From contig CAYFNZ010000035.1 in NCBI GenBank assembly GCA_964344625.1, forward strand, positions 1 through 10,558: a stretch of 10,558 nucleotides of DNA, written 5' to 3'. Under the pieces are notes generated by a model. It was not told the DNA's origin. It ran no database searches and saw nothing but the letters and a program-made list of their open reading frames with translations. Position numbers and translations under genes: made by a program. Positions 5,640 through 10,558 of the stretch are shown piece by piece. Source of the stretch: JAAYEL01 sp964344625. GTDB taxonomy: Bacteria; Bacillota; Clostridia; Tissierellales; Peptoniphilaceae. How positions within the stretch are numbered: position 1 is the first letter of the stretch; the number at the start of each line of letters is the position of its first letter.

Positions 5640-5907
5640 CTAGATTAATTTAATAAATTCGTCATGAACAGCTTGTACTTGAGCTCCAATGATTACTTGA
5701 ACAGCCTTTTGTGAAGGTCTGATTACTCCTGCTACTTGAGCTTTTTTAATCTTTGTTTCATTTACAAGAGTTTCGTCATTAACTTCAAGTCTTAGTCTAG
5801 TGATACAGTAGTCAGTTGACTTGATATTGTCCTTTCCGCCTAGGCCTTCAAGGATAATTCTTGCCATTTCTGTAAAGTTTGTATCAGCTGAGAGTTCTTT
5901 TCCTTCG
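5640..5907 (-). CDS. PTS enzyme IIB domain, glucose/N-acetylglucosamine type (C-terminal fragment)
   Basis: The visible 88 codons are a complete or nearly complete EIIB domain at the end of a gene whose 5' part lies in the N-run. The phosphorylated cysteine sits in TDYCITRLRLEV, and the later GVIRPSQKAVQVIIG strand-loop is the second family hallmark. EIIB takes phosphate from EIIA and passes it to sugar imported by EIIC. The linker EGKELSADTNFTEMA before the domain suggests it is the tail of an EIICB fusion of the PtsG/NagE/MalX family, with EIIC in the unsequenced gap. The sugar cannot be read. The apparent ATG at 6021-6023 beyond the gap should not be taken as its start: it lies close behind the hsp20 terminator with no promoter or ribosome binding site. 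Transcription would end at the 5573-5604 hairpin. Confidence 0.85.
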
Positions 5908-6007
5908 NNNNNNNNNNNNNNNNNNNNNNNNNNNNNNNNNNNNNNNNNNNNNNNNNNNNNNNNNNNNNNNNNNNNNNNNNNNNNNNNNNNNNNNNNNNNN
6001 NNNNNNN
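5908..6007. other. Assembly gap of exactly 100 N
   Basis: One hundred undetermined bases, the conventional placeholder for a gap of unknown size. An EIIC domain of several hundred codons plus a promoter would be expected here, so the true distance is probably over 1 kb. Adjacency across the gap rests on scaffolding only. Confidence 0.97.
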
Positions 6008-6034
6008 TAAGAAAAGTTAACATTTTAATATTAA

Positions 6035-6070
6035 AATATAAAAAAGCTGGCAGAAATTAATCTGCCAGCT
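6035..6070 (-). terminator. Rho-independent terminator of hsp20
   Basis: AGCTGGCAGA (6045-6054) and TCTGCCAGCT (6061-6070) form a perfect 10-bp stem with a 6-nt loop. Read on the minus strand it is followed by TTTTTATATTTT and lies 50 nt past the hsp20 stop. A perfect 16-bp AT palindrome, ATTTTAATATTAAAAT (6022-6037), follows directly. Confidence 0.88.
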
Positions 6071-6119
6071 CCTTTTAAATTTGCCTATTTTCCCTTATAT
6101 TTATTCAGATTTTATTCAA

Positions 6120-6557
6120 CTATTCAATTCCGATTTCAATTTTCTTGCTTTGGTTTTCTACCTTTGGAACTACGATATTCAAAACTCCATTTACCAACTT
6201 AGCATTAATCTTTTCTTCGTCAGCATTTGGAAGATAGAACCTCCTTTCCATTGATTGGTAGGTCCTTTCCTTGTGAACATAGTTTTTCTTTTTGTCTTCT
6301 TCGGTCTTTTCATCCTTAACTTCAAAGCCTATGGTCAAGTAATCATCCTTGATTTCCAACTTAATGTCTTCTTTATCAATTCCTGGTAAATCAGCATCGA
6401 TCACATATTCCTTTTCGTTGTTTTGTAGGTCAACCTTGAATTTATCAGCAGATAAACTAGGAGACTTACTTTCAAAAAACTTATCGAACATAGTGTACAT
6501 GTCATCGTAAGTTGGTTCTAAAAATCCGCTTCTAACAATTGGTCTTAAACTTCTCAT
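6120..6557 (-). CDS. Hsp20/alpha-crystallin family small heat-shock protein
   Basis: This 145-aa cytosolic holdase should bind unfolding proteins without ATP and pass them to refolding chaperones. The N-terminal arm (about 1-38) has SLRPIVRSGFLEPTYDDMYTMF-like features typical of bacterial Hsp20. The alpha-crystallin domain spans about 39-135, with ADLPGIDKEDIKLEIKDDYL (55-74) and the conserved VNGVLNIVVPK near its end. The C-terminal tail has the I-x-I motif (IEI), which docks subunits into oligomers. Length is normal. AGGAGG six nt before ATG fixes the start. It has its own sigma-A promoter overlapped by a CtsR-like site, and its own terminator, so it is a single-gene heat-shock unit. Family is secure. 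Confidence 0.95.
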   Translation of the reverse strand: MRSLRPIVRSGFLEPTYDDMYTMFDKFFESKSPSLSADKFKVDLQNNEKEYVIDADLPGIDKEDIKLEIKDDYLTIGFEVKDEKTEEDKKKNYVHKERTYQSMERRFYLPNADEEKINAKLVNGVLNIVVPKVENQSKKIEIGIE

Positions 6558-6586
6558 AATTTACCTCCTATCTTTATTTCAATTAA

Positions 6587-6615
6587 ATTATAGCACTAAG
6601 GTAAAAGATAGTCAA
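6587..6615 (-). promoter_or_regulatory. Sigma-A promoter of hsp20
   Basis: On the minus strand, TTGACT (6610-6615) and a consensus TATAAT (6587-6592) are 17 bp apart. The transcript should start near 6580, about 23 nt ahead of the ATG, leaving room for the AGGAGG site at 6564-6569. Confidence 0.88.
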
Positions 6616-6616
6616 A
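6600..6616. promoter_or_regulatory. CtsR-type operator over the hsp20 -35 box
   Basis: GGTAAAAGATAGTCAAA matches the CtsR tandem-heptad consensus RGTCAAA-nAn-RGTCAAA with a single mismatch (A for C in the first heptad). The second heptad coincides with the -35 box, so repressor binding would block RNA polymerase. CtsR controls clp and hsp genes in low-GC Gram-positives. Whether this organism encodes CtsR cannot be seen here. Confidence 0.65.
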
Positions 6617-6763
6617 TAATATATAAAAAAATTAATAAAATCCTTTCTAGGACCAAGCCTTATATCCTCATGGCAAATGCTTAAAATTACACAGATTTTA
6701 AATTTCTTTTTACTATTTTTAATTTATGGGTTAAAGATTTAATTAAGATTTAACAAAAACCTA

Positions 6764-6802
6764 TTTTCATGCAAGTTTAGTTGTGATATCATTATGATAT
6801 CA
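6764..6802 (+). promoter_or_regulatory. Probable promoter and palindromic operator of the SPFH operon
   Basis: TTTTCA (6764-6769) and TATCAT (6787-6792), 17 bp apart, are the best promoter candidate ahead of the operon. Over the -10 lie two identical 8-bp palindromes TGATATCA at 6784-6791 and 6795-6802, 11 bp apart centre to centre, forming a nearly perfect 19-bp palindrome. One-turn spacing of short palindromes suits a ribbon-helix-helix dimer pair, and such a protein is encoded at 7901-8098. Confidence 0.5.
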
Positions 6803-6835
6803 AAAAGAATTTTATTGAAAGTTTGGAGGCGAAAA

Positions 6836-7897
6836 ATGAACAAGGAATTTGATAAGGTAGAGGAAAAAGTTATTTCCAATAAGAAGAATGGGGGGCTAGC
6901 CCTTGTGGTAATATTAGCTCTTATAATTGGGGCAATAGCCCTATTTGTATTCTCGGTAACCAATTTGACAGATGAAACTAAAAAGGCCTTTCCTTTTGTT
7001 ATGACTCTGTTTTTGTCAATTATAGTTTTTGTAGGCTCATTGATTTCTTTAGCAGGTCTAAAGGTGCTTAACCCTCAAGAAGCCCTAGTTCTCACACTTT
7101 TTGGTAACTACAAGGGAACCCTAAAGGGGCAAGGATTTTATTATGTAAATCCATTTTCAACATCTGTAAACCCTGCGGCAAACACTACTCTGGGCCAAAG
7201 TGGGGATGTGTCAACCAAGAAGAGGAGGATAAATCTTCAAACAGGTGAAGGAGACAACACCGTTCAAGTGGAAGGAAGTAAGAAGATTTCCCTAAAGGCC
7301 ATGACCTTAAATAACTCAAAGCAAAAGGTAAATGACTATCTTGGTAATCCGGTAGAAATTGGAATAGCTGTAATTTGGAGGGTAGTAGACACCGCCAAGG
7401 CAGTATTTAACGTAGATAATTTTAAGGAATACCTATCTTTACAATGCGATAGTGCTGTAAGAAATATTGCCAGACAATACCCTTACGATATTGCTCCAAA
7501 TCTCGAAATAGATACAACCGGAGATGGCATTCCAGATGATGGAAGCTTAAGAGGATCAAGTGAGGTAGTTGCCAGAAGGATAAGAGATGAAATCCAAGAT
7601 AAAGTGGAATTTGCTGGAATTGAAATAATAGAGGCTAGGATTACCCATCTTTCTTATTCACCTGAAATAGCGGCAGCAATGCTACAAAGACAACAAGCGG
7701 CAGCCTTGATAGATGCCAGAGCCATGATAGTTGACGGGGCTGTGGGCATGGTTGAGATGGCCCTTGAAAAATTGCAAGAAAATGAAATCATTGACCTTGA
7801 TGATGAGAGAAAGGCTGCCATGGTATCAAATCTTCTTGTAGTTTTATGTGGGGACAAGGACGTATCCCCAGTGATCAACTCAGGGAGCTTGTATTAG
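6836..7897 (+). CDS. SPFH (stomatin/prohibitin/flotillin) domain membrane protein
   Basis: This 353-aa protein has two hydrophobic helices near the N-terminus (about 20-41 and 52-73) and then a Band-7/SPFH domain. The domain opens at VLNPQEALVLTLFG (77-90), with GQGFYYVNPF (98-107), and closes with YSPEIAAAMLQRQQAAALID (274-293), the hallmark exit helix of the family. The tail (about 294-353) is a predicted helix ending in a short polar stretch. SPFH proteins oligomerise on membranes and scaffold proteases or transporters; no catalytic role is implied. The ATG at 6836 is chosen because GGAGG (6825-6829) lies six nt before it. An in-frame ATG at 6794 has no such site and lies inside the promoter palindrome. 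The gene is followed after 3 nt by the RHH gene, and an ABC transporter lies downstream. The partner and substrate are unknown. Confidence 0.9.
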   Translation: MNKEFDKVEEKVISNKKNGGLALVVILALIIGAIALFVFSVTNLTDETKKAFPFVMTLFLSIIVFVGSLISLAGLKVLNPQEALVLTLFGNYKGTLKGQGFYYVNPFSTSVNPAANTTLGQSGDVSTKKRRINLQTGEGDNTVQVEGSKKISLKAMTLNNSKQKVNDYLGNPVEIGIAVIWRVVDTAKAVFNVDNFKEYLSLQCDSAVRNIARQYPYDIAPNLEIDTTGDGIPDDGSLRGSSEVVARRIRDEIQDKVEFAGIEIIEARITHLSYSPEIAAAMLQRQQAAALIDARAMIVDGAVGMVEMALEKLQENEIIDLDDERKAAMVSNLLVVLCGDKDVSPVINSGSLY

Positions 7898-7900
7898 TTA

Positions 7901-8098
7901 ATGTCTTCTAAGAAAAAGCAGATTCCACTAAGACTTTCAACTGATTTATATAATGAAATAGCTGGATGGGCCGAGGATGATTTCAGGTCTATAAATGGAC
8001 AGATTGAATACTTGCTAAGCGAGTGTGTGAGACAGAGGAAAAAAACGGGTAAAAATGTCCCAGATGATTTTGACAATCATATAGATATTGATATTTAA
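7901..8098 (+). CDS. Small Arc-type ribbon-helix-helix DNA-binding protein
   Basis: This 65-aa protein has an Arc-like arrangement: a basic strand KKKQIPLRLS (4-13), a first helix DLYNEIAGWAEDDF (15-28), the turn RSINGQ and a second helix IEYLLSECVRQRKK, then an acidic tail VPDDFDNHIDIDI. RHH dimers bind DNA through the paired N-terminal strands. The gene starts 3 nt after the SPFH stop; GGGAG (7883-7887) lies inside the end of that gene, so translation is probably coupled. It may autoregulate the operon through the tandem palindromes at 6784-6802. It could alternatively be an antitoxin-like protein, but no toxin gene sits next to it. The fold call is fairly firm; its target is inferred. Confidence 0.82.
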   Translation: MSSKKKQIPLRLSTDLYNEIAGWAEDDFRSINGQIEYLLSECVRQRKKTGKNVPDDFDNHIDIDI

Positions 8099-8099
8099 A
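8070..8099 (+). promoter_or_regulatory. Possible internal promoter for the ABC genes
   Basis: A consensus TTGACA (8070-8075) lies in the last codons of the RHH gene, with TTTAAA (8094-8099) 18 bp downstream as a poor -10. There is no terminator between the RHH and ATPase genes, so read-through from the SPFH promoter is expected whether or not this site works. Confidence 0.25.
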
Positions 8100-8152
8100 A
8101 TCATTAGAGCATTTAATAAAAGTGAGGCTCAGGAGTTAGTTAGGAGCGAAAA

Positions 8153-8869
8153 ATGATAAAAGTTGAGAATGTAACAAAAAGATTTGGAGATAAAATTGCC
8201 GTAAACAATGCGACATTTGAAGTTAAAAATGGTGAAATATTTGGCTTTCTTGGACCAAATGGGGCAGGAAAGACAACCACTATTAAGATGATAGTTGGCT
8301 TATTAAAGCCCGACCAAGGCCATATTTCAGTATCGGGAATAGATGTTGTAACAGACAGCCTAGAGTCAAAGAAGAAGTTTGCCTACGTGCCAGACAATCC
8401 TGATATTTACGAGAATATGACCGCCTACCAATACATCAATTTTATGGCCAATGTCTATGATGTTTCAGAAGAGGATAGGAAAAAAAGGACAGAAGAGCTT
8501 GCAGCACTTTTTGAAATTCAAGATGACTTAAATGACTACCTAAAGGGATTTTCCCATGGTATGAAGCAAAAAGTTGCCCTTATAGCAGCCTTGGTTAGTG
8601 ACCCAGATGTTCTAATCCTAGATGAGCCTATGGTAGGTCTTGATGCCAAGAGCTCATACAACCTAAAAAACCTGATGAGACAAAGGTGCGAGATGGGTAA
8701 GTCAGTTTTCCTATCAACCCACGTAATGGATGTTGCCGAAAAGATTTGCGACAGGATAGGCATTATCAAAAATGGAAATGTTATTGCTTGTGGCACCTTA
8801 GATGAAATCAAGGGCGACAATGACAAGGACGAAAGTCTAGAAGAATTATTCTTGGAGTTAACAGAATGA
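8153..8869 (+). CDS. ABC transporter ATP-binding protein (ABC-2 exporter type)
   Basis: This 238-aa cytosolic ATPase powers the permease encoded next. It has Walker A GPNGAGKTT (34-42), the signature FSHGM (133-137) in place of LSGGQ, Walker B LILDEP with catalytic Glu158, the D-loop GLD, and switch His190 in STHV. The Q-loop region reads YVPDNPDIY (78-86): the usual glutamine is an Asp, as in EcsA/YhaQ-like exporters. The TAGGAG site (8140-8145) precedes the ATG. The stop codon overlaps the permease start in ATGA, so the two are translationally coupled. It lies 54 nt behind the RHH gene. The substrate is unknown; an ABC-2 export or membrane-homeostasis role is likely from the family. Confidence 0.93.
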   Translation: MIKVENVTKRFGDKIAVNNATFEVKNGEIFGFLGPNGAGKTTTIKMIVGLLKPDQGHISVSGIDVVTDSLESKKKFAYVPDNPDIYENMTAYQYINFMANVYDVSEEDRKKRTEELAALFEIQDDLNDYLKGFSHGMKQKVALIAALVSDPDVLILDEPMVGLDAKSSYNLKNLMRQRCEMGKSVFLSTHVMDVAEKICDRIGIIKNGNVIACGTLDEIKGDNDKDESLEELFLELTE

Positions 8870-10554
8870 AAAGGATAACAACATTATTATATAAAGATTT
8901 CTTGAACTCCTTCATAATGAAGGTTCCATATTATTGGAAGTCAAAAAAAGAAAGAAAAAAGCTTTTGCTTTATCCTTTCCTATTTCTAATGTTTGGTATG
9001 TATGTATATCTAGGAGTTAAGTATTTTATAGATTGGATAGATGGTTATGACAAGGTGGGTCTTGGAGATGTATACCTTGGTCAATCAGTCCTAGTCTACA
9101 CAGGAATCCTGCTATTTTCCATAGTGACTATGACCATAGCCAACTTCTATTACAGCAATGATGTATCCATACTCTTGCCATTGCCCATAAAAAAATCAGA
9201 AATACTATTAAGTAAAATCATTTACAACTCTCTGTCCCTATCAGTGACAGCCCTACTTATAGTATTTCCATTCATGGTAAGATACGGAAGCTACTACGAC
9301 AGGTCAATCCTATTTTATATACAATTTATAGTTGGCCTATATGCCCACACCCTAGTAATTACAAGCGTCTTTACCTTTATAGTAGTGGCCCTAATGTCAG
9401 TAATTAACAGGTTTGCCAGGGCGAAAAACATCATGCAAGTCCTTTCAACCATCCTGATACTAGGCCTATCTTTTGGACTTTCATACCTGATAAATTCACA
9501 ATCGGCATCAGACACTATCGGCCTAGATGTGATGAAGGCAACAGCCCAAAAAATGAGAAACATTGTCTATATGATTCCAACAATCGGCCTTCTAATGAAG
9601 GGGGTTAACGGTCAAATTCTAAGCTACATCTTGCTAATTGCCCTAGGCCTAGGTTCAGCCTACCTAGTAGCGCAAATCTCTGGCGGACTTTTGACCAAGG
9701 GAATCCTAAGCAACCAATCAGTAGTTAAGAGAAGAAAACTAAGCATAGAAGAAAGACAAAAGGCCTTCAAAAAAGACAGCATATTTACCCAAATTGTAAA
9801 GAAAGACTTGAGGGACGTCCTAAAAACCCCAGTCTATATCACAAGCACCCTACTAATGGGCATCGTAATGCCCCTAGCCTTGATGATACCAATCTTTTCA
9901 AGAGGGGTAAGCATTTCGGAAATTACGGATGTATCATCCGGCATCTTCAATTTATTAGCAGACGCATTCGGCAAACAAAATCTCGTGGCTGTTGTAATTA
10001 TAGCCCTTACAGTGATAATGCTTTTCTTTGCGACTTCTGCTACAAATACAGCCGGAACATCAATCACCAGGGAAGGAAAGTACATCTGGATAATGCAAGT
10101 TATTCCAGTTGAAGCCAGGACCCAAGTATCCGCAAGAATCCTAGCTGCCATGATAATCCACTTTATCTCCCTAATCCCAGTGACCATAATAGCCTTTGTC
10201 TTCCTAAGACCACCAGTATTATATGCCTTACTATATTTTGTAGTGCTATTTGCCATCGGCTTTTTCGCCTCAAGCCTAGGAATCCTCCTAGATGCAACCA
10301 GGCCAAAAATCGACTGGCAAACACCACAACAAGCAATGAAATCAAACTTCAACGCCTTGATATTGACCTACTTCACCATGATTCTGTCACTAGTTATAGG
10401 CGTTGGAGCCTACATCCTAATAACAAACGACACCTTCGGAGACAACCAGCTAATCCTAGCCGCCATCCTACTAGTGCTAGCATTCATCATAGCAGGCATC
10501 ATCCTATACCACCTAGCCGTAAAAACCCTAGAAAAGAAGATGTCTTCATATTAA
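8866..10554 (+). CDS. ABC exporter permease, large multi-helix type
   Basis: This 562-aa integral membrane protein has roughly twelve hydrophobic segments, for example 34-55, 75-96, 118-138, 149-180, 187-209, 251-270, 322-344, 372-391, 425-447, 450-475, 496-520 and 528-551. Its two halves look related: KKDLRDVLKTP (312-322) echoes the N-terminal LYKDFLNSF (8-16), and IMQVIPVEARTQVSARIL (409-426) echoes LLPLPIKKSEILLSKIIY (103-120). So one polypeptide probably supplies both halves of the pore. These helix-coupling LP(I/V)xxxE segments are typical of putative ABC exporters of the YthQ/YhaP-like kind. A basic cytosolic loop (288-303) separates the halves. The ATG lies within the ATPase stop (4-nt overlap). 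The sequence is complete, ending 4 nt before the window end. Codons in its second half are strikingly rich in CTA and ATA. The substrate is not predictable. Confidence 0.88.
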   Translation: MKRITTLLYKDFLNSFIMKVPYYWKSKKERKKLLLYPFLFLMFGMYVYLGVKYFIDWIDGYDKVGLGDVYLGQSVLVYTGILLFSIVTMTIANFYYSNDVSILLPLPIKKSEILLSKIIYNSLSLSVTALLIVFPFMVRYGSYYDRSILFYIQFIVGLYAHTLVITSVFTFIVVALMSVINRFARAKNIMQVLSTILILGLSFGLSYLINSQSASDTIGLDVMKATAQKMRNIVYMIPTIGLLMKGVNGQILSYILLIALGLGSAYLVAQISGGLLTKGILSNQSVVKRRKLSIEERQKAFKKDSIFTQIVKKDLRDVLKTPVYITSTLLMGIVMPLALMIPIFSRGVSISEITDVSSGIFNLLADAFGKQNLVAVVIIALTVIMLFFATSATNTAGTSITREGKYIWIMQVIPVEARTQVSARILAAMIIHFISLIPVTIIAFVFLRPPVLYALLYFVVLFAIGFFASSLGILLDATRPKIDWQTPQQAMKSNFNALILTYFTMILSLVIGVGAYILITNDTFGDNQLILAAILLVLAFIIAGIILYHLAVKTLEKKMSSY

Positions 10555-10558
10555 AAAA

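Noticed and set aside
5640..6023. One continuous 127-codon minus-strand gene across the N-run
   Set aside because: The N-run is of unknown true length; the ATG at 6021-6023 has no ribosome binding site and sits beside a terminator.
6587..6600. CIRCE (HrcA) element at hsp20
   Set aside because: Only one half-like string, TTAGTGCTA, is present on the minus strand; the partner arm at 9-nt spacing is missing.
6794..6838. Upstream ATG start for the SPFH gene
   Set aside because: It lies within the palindromic promoter region and lacks a ribosome binding site; the ATG at 6836 has GGAGG at the right distance.

Overview
The window looks like a chromosomal stretch of a low-GC Gram-positive anaerobe. 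Ribosome binding sites are strong AGGAGG types, promoters are sigma-A-like, metK carries a SAM-I riboswitch, the small heat-shock gene carries a CtsR-type operator, and Rho-independent terminators are plentiful. The protein style suggests a Peptoniphilaceae-type coccus such as Anaerococcus; this is an impression, not a search result. A run of exactly 100 N (5908-6007) marks a scaffold join, so the two sides of that gap may not be truly adjacent.

Layout. Positions 1-392 hold no gene. They carry six 37-38 bp inverted-repeat units whose starts alternate 53 and 42 bp apart, giving an exact 95-bp double-unit period (36-315). Next is a metal-resistance operon read rightward. It has a sigma-A promoter, an ArsR-type palindrome, a 7-1-7 Fur/Zur-type box and an unusual GC-rich leader. 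The genes are an SmtB/CzrA-like repressor, a free-standing heavy-metal-associated (HMA) domain protein, and a P1B-type Zn/Cd ATPase that lacks its own HMA domain. Together they should form a metal-responsive efflux unit: the repressor senses Zn/Cd/Co, the small CxxC protein handles metal, and the ATPase exports it.

After this come a SAM-I riboswitch with terminator and metK, then a monocistronic lipoprotein gene of unknown role and a structured intergenic region. On the minus strand are the 3' end of a glucose/GlcNAc-type PTS EIIB gene (cut by the gap) and an hsp20 gene with promoter, CtsR-like site and terminator.

The right third (6764-10554) reads as one rightward operon. It encodes a two-helix SPFH (stomatin/flotillin-like) membrane protein, a 65-aa Arc-type ribbon-helix-helix protein, an ABC ATPase, and a large ABC exporter-type permease overlapping the ATPase by 4 nt. 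Two 8-bp palindromes 11 bp apart overlap the operon's likely promoter and have the geometry of a ribbon-helix-helix operator, which suggests autoregulation. This SPFH/RHH/ABC grouping is the best candidate here for an under-described system; its substrate and function cannot be read from the sequence.
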